Assembly: GCA_035550315.1 (NCBI GenBank)
Contig: DASZPL010000117.1
Location: forward strand, 1 to 64,000
DNA from: DASZPL01 sp035550315
GTDB taxonomy: Bacteria; Actinomycetota; Actinomycetes; JAFAQI01
Direction: 5' to 3'
DNA: 64,000 nucleotides
Position numbers and translations under genes: made by a program. Shown one piece after another: positions 9,001 to 16,303 of this stretch. How positions within the stretch are numbered: position 1 is the stretch's first letter; every line of letters starts with the position of its first letter. The notes below the pieces were generated by a model. It worked only from the letters and a program-made list of their open reading frames with translations. It made no database searches and was not told the DNA's origin.

Positions 9001-9053
9001 GTTGTCGACTTCCCGCGCCGACTTTGGCGATTTTGGCGCGGCAGGTCGACAAC
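9001..9053. repeat. 53-bp palindromic intergenic repeat, copy 1 (inverted orientation)
   Basis: Ends are GTTGTCGAC (9001-9009) and its perfect complement GTCGACAAC (9045-9053), with an inner CGCGCC/GGCGCG pairing. The reverse complement aligns along its full 53 bases with the copies at 23033-23085 and 24117-24169. It lies between rsiG and the asparaginase gene. Confidence 0.85.
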
Positions 9054-9076
9054 GGGCGTGGCTGAGGCGATGACGG

Positions 9077-10018
9077 ATGGTCGTGGTCGCCGAGGTCGTC
9101 CGCAATAGCGTTGTCGAGAGCCGGCATCACGGCAGCGTGATCGCGCTCGACCCGCACGGCGACGTCGTGCTGAGCCTGGGCGATCCCCACGCGCCGATGC
9201 TGCCGCGCAGCGCGCTCAAACCGTTGCAGGCCGCCGGCATGGTGCGCGCCGGGCTGGACGTCGACGACGACCTGCTCGCGCTGGTCTGCGCGAGCCACTC
9301 CGGCGAAGCCGGCCACGTTGCAGGCGTCCGGCGGCTGCTCGCGACGGCGGGCTTGGACGAGGCGGCGCTAGACAACACGCCGGACCTCCCGCTGGACCCG
9401 CAGGCCCGAGACGACGCGATCCGCGCCGGACATGGCCCGGCGCGCATCACCCAGAACTGCTCGGGCAAGCACGCCGGGATGCTCGCCAGCTGTGTCGCCA
9501 ACGGCTGGCCGACCGACGGCTATCTCGCGCCCGAGCACGCGTTGCAGCGGGCGCTGCGCGAGGCCGTCGAAGACCTGACCGGCGAGCCGGTCGCGGCGAC
9601 CGTGGTCGACGGTTGCGGCGCGCCACAGTTCGCGGTGTCGCTGACCGGTCTGGCGCGAGCATTCGCGCGGCTGGCGGTGGCGTCACCCGAGACCGCGGAG
9701 GGGCGGTGTGCACATGCCATGCGTGATCACCCGCATCTCGTCGGCGGCAGCGGTCGCGATGTCACTGCGCTGCTCGCCGGCGTGCCGGGCCTGGTCGCAA
9801 AGGAGGGCGCCGAAGGGGTGTACGTCGCCGCGACGTCGGATGGCGCTGCCGTCGCGGTGAAGATTGAGGACGGCGCGGGTCGAGCGAGGCTGCCGGTGCT
9901 CGTCGCCGCGCTGCGCCAGCTAGGAGTCGCGGCGCCGACCCTCGACGATCTCGCCGTCGTACCGGTGCTCGGTCATGGTGAGCGAGTCGGCGAAGTGCGC
10001 GCCGTCGGGATGGCGTGA
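9077..10018 (+). CDS. Asparaginase, ReAV/PF06089 type (thermolabile L-asparaginase II family)
   Basis: A 313-aa protein unrelated in sequence to the E. coli AnsA/AnsB family. It has the Ser-Lys tandem R-S45-A-L-K48 (PRSALKPLQ), the ASHSGE segment, NCSGKHAGM (Cys and Lys of the zinc/lysine site in ReAV) and DGCGAP (second zinc Cys). All catalytic and metal residues known from Rhizobium etli ReAV are therefore present, and hydrolysis of L-asparagine to aspartate and ammonia is expected in the cytoplasm. Start ATG 9077 gives the usual family N-terminus (VAEVVRNSVVES). It stands alone between a palindromic repeat and the XRE regulator. Confidence 0.9.
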   Translation: MVVVAEVVRNSVVESRHHGSVIALDPHGDVVLSLGDPHAPMLPRSALKPLQAAGMVRAGLDVDDDLLALVCASHSGEAGHVAGVRRLLATAGLDEAALDNTPDLPLDPQARDDAIRAGHGPARITQNCSGKHAGMLASCVANGWPTDGYLAPEHALQRALREAVEDLTGEPVAATVVDGCGAPQFAVSLTGLARAFARLAVASPETAEGRCAHAMRDHPHLVGGSGRDVTALLAGVPGLVAKEGAEGVYVAATSDGAAVAVKIEDGAGRARLPVLVAALRQLGVAAPTLDDLAVVPVLGHGERVGEVRAVGMA

Positions 10019-10047
10019 CCAGGGTCACCCGGCGTACCGCTTGCTGA

Positions 10048-10080
10048 GTGCTTGCAAGAGTTAGCACATGCCCGTACAGT
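10048..10080 (+). promoter_or_regulatory. Leaderless promoter with overlapping inverted repeat, XRE gene
   Basis: -35 TTGCAA (10052-10057), a 17-base spacer and -10 TACAGT (10075-10080) end 6 bases before ATG 10087, giving a leaderless transcript. The -35 lies inside the palindrome CTTGCAAG (10051-10058) and between GTGCT (10048-10052) and AGCAC (10063-10067), an inverted repeat that could be the operator for autorepression by the XRE protein. Confidence 0.6.
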
Positions 10081-10086
10081 GCAGAT

Positions 10087-10614
10087 ATGGCGAAGTTGGA
10101 CGTGCGCAATCTCGGTGACTACATCCGGGAGCAGCGCGCGGCGGCGCAGATCTCGTTGCGCCAACTGGCCACGCTTGCCGGCGTCTCGAACCCGTACCTC
10201 AGCCAGATCGAGCGTGGGTTGCGCAAGCCGAGCGCCGAGATCTTGCAGCAGATCGCCAAGGCGCTGCGGATCTCGGCCGAGGCACTGTACGTCCAGGCCG
10301 GCATCCTCGAGGAGCGGTACGGCGACAGCGACGTCCCGGCCGCGATCATGGCGGATGGCCATCTCGCCGAGCGGCAGAAGCAGGTCTTGCTCGAGCTCTA
10401 CGAGGCCTACCGCCGCGAAAACGACGCGCTCGCGGGCGCGCCGGACAAGACCACCTCCGCCGCTGAAGCGGCGGAGGGCACCACGTCCCGTACTCGCACC
10501 GCCCGTCGCGCCAAGCCGGCGACCTCGGGCAACGGTGCAGCGTCGGCGGCCGGGGGCACCGCCGACGCGCCCAACCGGTCCAGGAGGTCCGATGCCAACC
10601 CTGATCAACCTTGA
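10087..10614 (+). CDS. XRE-family HTH regulator, Rv0474-like
   Basis: A 175-aa regulator. Residues about 8-65 form a Cro/CI helix-turn-helix (ISLRQLATLAGVSNPYLSQIERGLRKPS), then LRISAEALYVQAGILE and a helical effector segment (ERQKQVLLELYEAY). These blocks closely match Mycobacterium Rv0474, which also sits directly upstream of the heparin-binding hemagglutinin gene. The C-terminal 50 residues are Ala/Thr/Arg-rich and probably disordered. ATG 10087 is chosen because a complete -35/-10 promoter ends 6 bases upstream. The stop lies 23 bases inside the next gene, so the two are one operon, and regulator and HbhA-like protein are probably functionally linked. Confidence 0.9.
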   Translation: MAKLDVRNLGDYIREQRAAAQISLRQLATLAGVSNPYLSQIERGLRKPSAEILQQIAKALRISAEALYVQAGILEERYGDSDVPAAIMADGHLAERQKQVLLELYEAYRRENDALAGAPDKTTSAAEAAEGTTSRTRTARRAKPATSGNGAASAAGGTADAPNRSRRSDANPDQP

Positions 10615-11206
10615 CGTGAAGCCGCTCTACGCGATCGCCGGTGTCGGCGACCTCGCGGTCGAGCGACTGCGCCACACCGCCACGACGCTTCCCGAGCAGG
10701 TCAAGACGCTGCCGGCGAAGGTGCAGGCGCGGCAGGCCGACCTCGCCGTCCAGGCGCAGGCGCTGCCGGCAACCGTGCGCAAGCAGGCCGAGGTGCTGCC
10801 AGTCGAGCTGCGCCGCCAGGTCCAGGAGCTGCCGAGCCAGGTGCAGGCGCTGCCGGCCGCGGTTCGCAAGCAGGCCGAGGAGCTGCGCGCCAACGTCCGC
10901 AAGCAGGTCGAGGACTTCGCCACCAAGGCAACCGTCGCGTACGGCGAGTTCGCCACCCGCGGCGAGAAGGTCGTGACCAGCCTGCGCGGTGACACCGCCA
11001 AGCCGAGCACGTCGAAGCCCGCGGCGAAGAAGCCGGCCGCAAAGCGCACGACCAAGGCCGCTTCAGCGACGCCGACCAAGCCGGCCGCCGCGAGCAAGCC
11101 GTCGGCCACCACCCCGGCCGCCCCGGCGACGCCGACCAAGCCGGCCGCGCCGACGTTCGCGACGCCGAGCCAGCCGCCGTTGAACGGCGGCAGCTCCGCC
11201 AGCTGA
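10592..11206 (+). CDS. HbhA-like coiled-coil protein with Lys/Ala/Pro-rich tail
   Basis: A 204-aa protein with start ATG 10592 preceded by AGGAGG (10582-10587). Residues about 25-115 are repeats around LP pairs (LPEQVKT, LPATVRKQAEV, LPSQVQA, LPAAVRKQAEE), spaced 7-18 residues apart and predicted to form long helices. The last 75 residues are Lys/Ala/Pro/Thr-rich (KPAAKKPAAKRTTKAA), like the methylated heparin-binding tail of mycobacterial HbhA. No signal peptide is seen, as in HbhA. The position after an Rv0474-like regulator supports orthology. The adhesin role is known for M. tuberculosis; in an environmental organism a lipid-body or envelope-organising role is equally possible. Confidence 0.8.
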   Translation: MPTLINLDVKPLYAIAGVGDLAVERLRHTATTLPEQVKTLPAKVQARQADLAVQAQALPATVRKQAEVLPVELRRQVQELPSQVQALPAAVRKQAEELRANVRKQVEDFATKATVAYGEFATRGEKVVTSLRGDTAKPSTSKPAAKKPAAKRTTKAASATPTKPAAASKPSATTPAAPATPTKPAAPTFATPSQPPLNGGSSAS

Positions 11207-11217
11207 CCCCCCGCGGC

Positions 11218-11269
11218 AAGATCTTCGCCGTCTGATGGTGCTCGAGCACCGTCAGACGGCGATGATCTT
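11218..11269. terminator. Long compound hairpin, bidirectional terminator
   Basis: Outer AAGATC (11218-11223)/GATCTT (11264-11269), then CGCCGTCTGA (11226-11235) with TCAGACGGCG (11252-11261), enclosing the perfect 14-bp palindrome GGTGCTCGAGCACC (11237-11250). It lies between the convergent hbhA-like and VOC genes, and a short T-run follows on the plus strand. Confidence 0.75.
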
Positions 11270-11280
11270 TGTGGGGCCGC

Positions 11281-11829
11281 TTAGCGCTGGACGCCGCCCG
11301 GCGGGGCGTCGCGGTCGTCCAGCCAGCGGCCGCCGAACCACATCGGCTGGTCGGCGAGCAGTTCGATCCCGATCCCGTCCGGGTCACGCAGGTACAGCGA
11401 CTCCTCGATGCCGCGTTGCGGCCCGTCGTACGGGATGCCGGCGTCGTCGAGCCGCTGCCGCAGCATGGCGTGCGTGTCCGGCGGCACCGAGATCGCGATG
11501 TGCTGCACGCCGCCGAACCCTTCCGGCGACTTCTCGAGACCGAGGCCCGGGAAGTCGAAGAAGCCGAGCAACGTGTCGTTGCCGACGTCGAAGAAGAAGT
11601 GCGACGAGCCGGGATAGTCGCGGTTCTCGACCAGCTCGATCAGCGGGAAGCCGAGCAAGCCTTGGTAGAAGTTGATGGTCTGCTCGACGTCGCTGCAGAT
11701 CAACGCCGCGTGATGAATGCCGCGCGCGGTCGAGGCGGGTCGGTCGGCCGGTGGCGCGACGTACTGCTCACGCAACTCCTTGCGTCGTTGCTCGAGCCGC
11801 GCGCGCTCGGCCGCATCGGGTGGTGCCAT
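11281..11829 (-). CDS. VOC-superfamily (glyoxalase/dioxygenase-fold) protein
   Basis: A 182-aa protein with two beta-alpha-beta-beta-beta modules. After a charged N-terminal helix (RARLEQRRKELREQYV), GIHHAALICSDVEQTINFY starts module 1 and VQHIAISVPPDTHAM starts module 2. YLRDPDGIGIELLAD ends with the Glu that is usually the fourth metal ligand. His in HHAAL, Glu in LVEN, His in QHIAI and Glu in IEL could bind a divalent metal. This fold is used by glyoxalases, extradiol dioxygenases and resistance proteins, so substrate cannot be assigned. It is convergent with the hbhA-like operon and divergent from the ABC ATPase. Confidence 0.85.
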   Translation of the reverse strand: MAPPDAAERARLEQRRKELREQYVAPPADRPASTARGIHHAALICSDVEQTINFYQGLLGFPLIELVENRDYPGSSHFFFDVGNDTLLGFFDFPGLGLEKSPEGFGGVQHIAISVPPDTHAMLRQRLDDAGIPYDGPQRGIEESLYLRDPDGIGIELLADQPMWFGGRWLDDRDAPPGGVQR

Positions 11830-11867
11830 GACCCGAAGCCTGCCACCCCTGGCTAGGGTCCGACCAC

Positions 11868-12641
11868 ATGACGGCGCTGGCGATTGGCGACTGCGACGTC
11901 TGGTTCCCGGCCGGTCCGCAGGCGTTGTACGACGTGAGCCTGTCGGTGCGGCCGGGCGAGCATTGGGCGTTGCTCGGCGCCAACGGCGCGGGGAAGTCGA
12001 CGCTGCTGGCGATCGCCGGCGCGCAACGGTTCCCGTCGCGCGGGACGGTCGAGATCCTCGGCCAGCGGCTCGGCCGGGTCGATGTCCGGGAGCTGCGCAA
12101 GCAGATCGGTGCGGTCGACCCGCGGTTGCGGGTCCCGCCGGAGCTCACCGTCTCGGAGTACGTCGCGACCGGCGCCACGCAGACCGTGCAGCCGCTCGGC
12201 CCGTCGTCACCCGACGTGGCCGAGTACGTCGGCGAGTTGTGCGGCCGCTTCGGTCTTGCCGACATCGCCGAGCGGGCGATCGGTGTCTGCTCGGCCGGGG
12301 AGCGCGAGCGCGCGCGACTGGCGCGCGCGTTGGTCCCTCGGCCGCGGTTGCTGCTGCTCGACGAGCCGGCCGCCGGTCTAGACCTGCCCGGGCGCGCCGA
12401 CTTGCTGCGAGCGATCGAGGACACCGCCGCCGCAGCGACCGAGATGGCGAGCATGATCGTCGTGCATCACCTGGAAGAACTGCCCGCGACCACCAGTCAT
12501 GTCGCGCTGCTGCGGCACGGTCGGTTGATCGCGCAGGGCGACGTCGGGCTGTTGTCGGATGCTGCTGCGTTGAGCGAGTGTTTCGGGCGGCCGGTTAAGG
12601 CGTTCGACGTCGACGGCCGCTGGTTCGCCTCGGCGACCTAG
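11868..12641 (+). CDS. ABC transporter ATP-binding protein without adjacent permease
   Basis: A 257-aa nucleotide-binding domain. Walker A is GANGAGKST (about 38-46), the signature is degenerate (CSAGERERARLARAL), Walker B is LLLLDEPAAGLD, and the H-loop His is in VVHHLEEL. The signature has CSAGE instead of LSGGQ. No membrane subunit, solute-binding protein or second ATPase is next to it, so it may pair with a permease elsewhere. ModF-like or iron-complex (FecE-like) ATPases are the closest general type. The stop overlaps that of the convergent CopD-like gene by 4 bases. Confidence 0.88.
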   Translation: MTALAIGDCDVWFPAGPQALYDVSLSVRPGEHWALLGANGAGKSTLLAIAGAQRFPSRGTVEILGQRLGRVDVRELRKQIGAVDPRLRVPPELTVSEYVATGATQTVQPLGPSSPDVAEYVGELCGRFGLADIAERAIGVCSAGERERARLARALVPRPRLLLLDEPAAGLDLPGRADLLRAIEDTAAAATEMASMIVVHHLEELPATTSHVALLRHGRLIAQGDVGLLSDAAALSECFGRPVKAFDVDGRWFASAT

Positions 12642-13054
12642 CCCCAGCTGGTCGACAGCATCAGCCCGACGAACAACGCACCCAGCGCGAAGAGTCCGGT
12701 CGCTGCACCGAACACCGCCATCTGGCCGCGCGACGTCGCGCGCTGGTGCAGGTACGCCGACAGCCCGGACAGCGCGACGACGACGAGCTTGAGCGTCACC
12801 GTGTGCCGGTAGTCGGCGTCGTGCTGGTAGCGATCGTTGGTGGCGACGATGTTCCAGACGCCGGTGCCGATCAGCAGCGCGAAGGCCGGCCAGGCGATCC
12901 GTGCGAACTGCCGGGCCACCGACTTCGGTACGTCGACACCAGCCGCGCGCAGCACGGGGACGAGTGCCGCGAGGGTGATCTGGCCACCAACCCAAACCGT
13001 TGCGCCAAGGACGTGCAGGAACAGCCGAATCGTGTCCTCGGATACGCCCAGCAT
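12638..13054 (-). CDS. Four-helix membrane protein, CopD/DUF2269-like
   Basis: A 138-aa integral membrane protein with four hydrophobic spans (about 8-28, 52-70, 87-105 and 115-135). IRLFLHVLGATVWVGGQI contains the His of an H-x(n)-W-x-G-G pattern seen in CopD-like and related putative heme/copper membrane proteins. YRHTVTLKLVVV supplies a second His/Lys-containing helix. Function unknown; a redox or metal role is inferred from the His positions only. Stop codons overlap with the convergent ABC gene. Confidence 0.7.
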   Translation of the reverse strand: MLGVSEDTIRLFLHVLGATVWVGGQITLAALVPVLRAAGVDVPKSVARQFARIAWPAFALLIGTGVWNIVATNDRYQHDADYRHTVTLKLVVVALSGLSAYLHQRATSRGQMAVFGAATGLFALGALFVGLMLSTSWG

Positions 13055-13074
13055 CCGGCCAGTCTCGCAGGCGG

Positions 13075-13575
13075 CTACTCGGCGAGGATGCGGCCCACCG
13101 CCCGATCCCAGCCCGCGGTCGGCACGAGCATCGGCAGACCATCGCCGTCACGGGAGACCGTCATGCCGCGGCACGGCGCGTCCACGGTGGCGATCCAGGT
13201 GTGATGCCGGCCGCGGAACGTCACTACCTGCTCGGTGGTCGTCGCGATCTCGCACTGCACACGATTGGGCGGCCACACCGGGAGCCGGTCGAACCGGCGC
13301 ACCAGGTGACGCCGCCGCTTCGCGCCGAGCACGTGCCGGTCGCTTGCCCCATCGACGCCGCGCTTCTCGACCACGACGTGACGCACCGAGAGCGGCACGT
13401 GCTCCTTGGCTGGGCGGTCGGCGTGCGGCGAGCCGGCCGGATCGATGGCGGGGGCGAGGCTCGGGTGAGCGCTCCCGGACGTCGCGGCCACCGCGGACGC
13501 TCCGGCCATCACCGACAGGGCGAGCGTTGCGATCGCGAGGTGAGTCGGTCGGGAGCGAAGCGCTGGTCGATGCAT
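13075..13575 (-). CDS. Secreted protein of unknown function (166 aa)
   Basis: Starts at 13575 with a good ribosome site (GGTGAGGTGAT) upstream. The N-terminus has Arg residues then a hydrophobic stretch (LAIATLALSVMAGASAVAA) with AVA/ATS as likely signal peptidase site. The mature part has two Cys (VQCEIATTTEQ and DAPCRGMTV) that may form a disulfide, and is rich in His/Arg. Not recognised. It is 20 bases upstream of, and on the same strand as, the CopD-like membrane gene, so the two may be co-transcribed. Confidence 0.65.
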   Translation of the reverse strand: MHRPALRSRPTHLAIATLALSVMAGASAVAATSGSAHPSLAPAIDPAGSPHADRPAKEHVPLSVRHVVVEKRGVDGASDRHVLGAKRRRHLVRRFDRLPVWPPNRVQCEIATTTEQVVTFRGRHHTWIATVDAPCRGMTVSRDGDGLPMLVPTAGWDRAVGRILAE

Positions 13576-13657
13576 CGTCGATCACCTCACCGTGAGTGTG
13601 CCCTCTGTGGTTTGACGCTGCACCCGCCGCTGTCGTTCCAGCCCTACTCTGAACGGC

Positions 13658-13933
13658 ATGAGTTACTTGCTGTTCCCGCTGAACGGCGCATTTCTCGTCA
13701 TCGGCCTGGCGATGCTGGTCGTGAAGGTCTGGGCGCTGGTCGACGCCACGACGCACCCGGACGCGGCGTACCAGGCCGCCGGCAAGCTCAACAAGACCGC
13801 ATGGATCGTGATCCTGGTGATCGGGCTGTTCTTCTCGCTGCTCGGCCTGATCGCCGCCCTCGTCTACCTGCTCGACGTGCGGCCGGCGCTGCGTTCGCTG
13901 CGTCGCGGCGGCTCCTCCTCGTCGCGCTGGTGA
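13658..13933 (+). CDS. DUF2516 family membrane protein
   Basis: A 91-aa actinobacterial membrane protein: span 1 about 8-28 (AFLVIGLAMLVVKVWALVD), a loop with DAAYQAAGKLNKTAW, span 2 about 48-72, and a basic Ser-rich tail. The pattern matches DUF2516. A -10 hexamer TACTCT (13645-13650) ends 7 bases before ATG 13658, so the transcript is probably leaderless. It is the first gene of a four-gene operon in which each stop overlaps the next start by four bases. Confidence 0.88.
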   Translation: MSYLLFPLNGAFLVIGLAMLVVKVWALVDATTHPDAAYQAAGKLNKTAWIVILVIGLFFSLLGLIAALVYLLDVRPALRSLRRGGSSSSRW

Positions 13934-14649
13934 CCACCCACCGGCTCGACCTCGCGGACGCGACGCTCCGCGAGTGGCAAGCCACCGTCGTGCGGGCCGA
14001 CGCCGACGGCATCGTGCTCGACCGGTCCGCGTTCTACCCCGGCGGCGGCGGCCAGCCGCCGGACCACGGCGTGCTGCTGTGGGGCGGCGTGCAGACCCGC
14101 ATCGTCGGCGCCCGCAAGACCGCCGACGACATCTACCTGATCCCCGACGAAGCCGATCCGCTGCCGCCGGCCGACACCGCCGTCACCGGCGCCCTCGACG
14201 ACGCCCGCCGCACGGCGCTGATGCGCACGCACTCCGCACTGCACCTGCTGGCCGGCGTCGTGTTCCGCGACTACGGCGCGCTCGTGACCGGCGGCAACAT
14301 GGAACCGCTCGAGGCGCGGATGGACTTCAACCTGCCGGAGGTGCCGGAAGGCTTCAAGGACGCGATCGGCGCCGCCTGCGCCGTCGAGGTCGCCGCCGAC
14401 CGGCGGATCGACGTGAAGGTGCTGCCGCGCGACGAGGCGTTCGCGATCCCGGACGTCATCCGCACCGCCACCAACTTGCTGCCGCCCGGACTGACCGAGG
14501 TGCGGATCGTCGACATCGTCGGGCTCGACACCCAGGCCGACGGCGGCACCCACGTCGCGTCGACGACACAGATCGGCGCGATCGACGTCGTCAAAGTCGA
14601 GAACAAGGGCAAGGGATTTCGCCGGCTCCGGATCCGGCTGCCGGAATGA
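13930..14649 (+). CDS. Alanyl-tRNA editing protein, AlaX-like, with altered zinc motif
   Basis: A 239-aa stand-alone editing domain homologous to the C-terminal half of AlaRS; it removes mischarged Ser or Gly from tRNA-Ala. The N-terminal barrel has AFYPGGGGQPPDHG, and the catalytic domain has the zinc motif HSALH (H-x3-H). The second half of the zinc site is normally C-x3-H within CGGTHV; here it reads QADGGTHVAST, so Cys is replaced by Asp. The His remains. Activity may persist with Asp as ligand or be weakened. Start GTG 13930 overlaps the DUF2516 stop (GTGA). Confidence 0.88.
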   Translation: MTTHRLDLADATLREWQATVVRADADGIVLDRSAFYPGGGGQPPDHGVLLWGGVQTRIVGARKTADDIYLIPDEADPLPPADTAVTGALDDARRTALMRTHSALHLLAGVVFRDYGALVTGGNMEPLEARMDFNLPEVPEGFKDAIGAACAVEVAADRRIDVKVLPRDEAFAIPDVIRTATNLLPPGLTEVRIVDIVGLDTQADGGTHVASTTQIGAIDVVKVENKGKGFRRLRIRLPE

Positions 14650-15797
14650 GCGACGTCCCGTTCCCGGTGCCCCGGTACGGCGAGGCGGCGCTCGCGGACG
14701 TGATGCCATCGGTGCTCGCCGCGCTCGAAGCCGGTGGCGACAATCGGCTCGGGCTCGAGCCGGCGGCGCGCGTCGTCGTCGTACTCGTCGACGGGCTCGG
14801 CCTGGTCGGGCTGCGGCAGTTCGCCGACGCGGCACCGTTCCTGTCGTCGATGGCCTGCTCCGAGCTGACCGCCGGCTTCCCGTCGACCACCGTCACCTCG
14901 CTGGCGTCGTTGTCGATGGGCGTGCCCGCGGGCGAGCACGCGATGACCGGCTACACGACGTACCTCGACGACCTCGGCGAGGTCATCAACTGGCTGGCGT
15001 GGAAGCCGGTCGGCAGTGGCGACGATCTGCGTGACCAAATCGTGCCCGAGACGGTCCAGGAGAGCCCGACGATGTGGCGGCGCGCCGCCGACGCCGGCGT
15101 CGCGGTGACGATCGCGAATGCACGGCAGTTCGAGGACAGCGGGCTGACCCGCGCCGTGTTCGGCGGCGGCCGGTTCGATGGCGCGATCGCCAACGGCGAC
15201 GCGATCGCGATGATCGGCGAGGCCGTGGAGCGCGGCCATCGCTCGCTGGTCTACGGCTACCTCTCGGAGCTTGACCTCGTCGGGCATGTCCGCGGTCCCG
15301 GCACCGACGCGTGGGTGGCACAGCTCGCGCTGGTCGACCGGCATCTGGCCGTGCTCGCCGACCGGTTGCCGCCCGGAACCTTGCTGCTCGTCACCGCCGA
15401 CCACGGCATGGTCGACATGCCGGCCGAGCAGACGATCGATGCCGATGCCGCGGAGTCGCCGCTGCGGGACGGCGTCCTTGCGCTGGCAGGGGAGCCGCGG
15501 ATGCGGCACGTGCACGCCCGACCGGGCGCCGCCGCCGATCTGCTGGCGACCTGGCGCGAGCTGCTTGGCGACCGGGCGTGGGTGATCAGCCGCGACGACG
15601 CGATCGCGGCCGGATTGTTCGGGCCGGTCGTCACGCCGATCGCGACAGCCCGCATCGGTGACGTGCTCGCGATCGCCCGCGACGGGCTCGGGATCGTGCA
15701 GCGCAAACGGGAGTCGCGGCTGTCCTCGCTGCCGGGTCATCACGGTGGGCTGACCGATGGCGAGCTGCTCGTGCCGCTGCTGTCGATGGTGCGATGA
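14646..15797 (+). CDS. Alkaline phosphatase-fold phosphodiesterase/nucleotide pyrophosphatase
   Basis: A 383-aa protein of the PF01663 type I phosphodiesterase family. VVVLVDGLGL supplies the first metal Asp, GFPSTTVTSLASL holds the nucleophile Thr/Ser, YGYLSELDLVGHVRG the second metal cluster (D and H), and LLVTADHGMVD the D-H pair. SLPGHHGGL adds a further His ligand. No signal peptide is seen, so it acts in the cytoplasm. Start ATG 14646 overlaps the alaX stop and its own stop overlaps the macrodomain start (both ATGA). Nucleotide or nucleotide-sugar hydrolysis is the likely chemistry; the substrate is open. Confidence 0.87.
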   Translation: MSDVPFPVPRYGEAALADVMPSVLAALEAGGDNRLGLEPAARVVVVLVDGLGLVGLRQFADAAPFLSSMACSELTAGFPSTTVTSLASLSMGVPAGEHAMTGYTTYLDDLGEVINWLAWKPVGSGDDLRDQIVPETVQESPTMWRRAADAGVAVTIANARQFEDSGLTRAVFGGGRFDGAIANGDAIAMIGEAVERGHRSLVYGYLSELDLVGHVRGPGTDAWVAQLALVDRHLAVLADRLPPGTLLLVTADHGMVDMPAEQTIDADAAESPLRDGVLALAGEPRMRHVHARPGAAADLLATWRELLGDRAWVISRDDAIAAGLFGPVVTPIATARIGDVLAIARDGLGIVQRKRESRLSSLPGHHGGLTDGELLVPLLSMVR

Positions 15798-16303
15798 CGG
15801 CCGAGATCAGCTTGGTGCTCGGTGACATCGTCGAGCAGGACGTCGATGCCGTCGTCAACGCGGCGAACAGCGGTCTGATGGGTGGCGGCGGTGTCGACGG
15901 CGCGATCCTGCGTGCCGGCGGCGACGCGCAGCTCGCCGCCCGCCGCGAGCTGCGGGACCGGATCGGCCCGTTGCCGACCGGGCAGGCGGCCGCAACCGAT
16001 GCCGGCGCGATGCGCTGCCGCTGGGTGATCCACGTCGTCGGCCCGGTCTACAGCAAGCGCGAAGACCGGTCTGCCTTGCTCGCGTCGTGCTACCGCGAGG
16101 CGCTCCGGGTCGCCGACGAGCTGGGGGCGGGCAGCGTCGCCTTTCCCGCCGTGTCGGCCGGGATCTACGGCTGGCCGGCGGCCTCGGCGGCGGACATTGC
16201 CGTCGACACCGTGCGGTCGTGCGAGACGGCCGTCGGCGACGTCCGGTTCGTGCTGTTCAGCCAGGACATGTACGACGAGTTCGCCCGCGCCCTCAGAAGT
16301 TGA
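15794..16303 (+). CDS. Macrodomain ADP-ribose/O-acetyl-ADP-ribose hydrolase (YmdB-like)
   Basis: A 169-aa single macrodomain. LVLGDIVEQDVDAVVNAANS (strand, Asp for adenine, and the NAAN motif), GGGGVDGAILRAGG (catalytic loop with the G-G-G-V-D sequence of the MacroD class) and FPAVSAGIYGWP (diphosphate loop) are all present. MacroD-type proteins deacetylate O-acetyl-ADP-ribose and remove mono-ADP-ribose from acidic residues. It is coupled to the upstream phosphodiesterase by a 4-base overlap, suggesting joint processing of an ADP-ribose-type compound. The last 11 bases overlap the convergent isomerase gene. Confidence 0.92.
   Translation: MTAEISLVLGDIVEQDVDAVVNAANSGLMGGGGVDGAILRAGGDAQLAARRELRDRIGPLPTGQAAATDAGAMRCRWVIHVVGPVYSKREDRSALLASCYREALRVADELGAGSVAFPAVSAGIYGWPAASAADIAVDTVRSCETAVGDVRFVLFSQDMYDEFARALRS

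Noticed and set aside
10041..10067. A CIRCE element before the XRE gene
   Set aside because: GAGTGCT and TTAGCAC half-sites are present but in the reverse order and without the 9-base spacing, so HrcA would not recognise it as CIRCE.
12638..13054. The membrane protein as permease partner of the adjacent ABC ATPase
   Set aside because: It is convergent with the ATPase gene, has only four spans and lacks the coupling-helix motif of ABC permeases.
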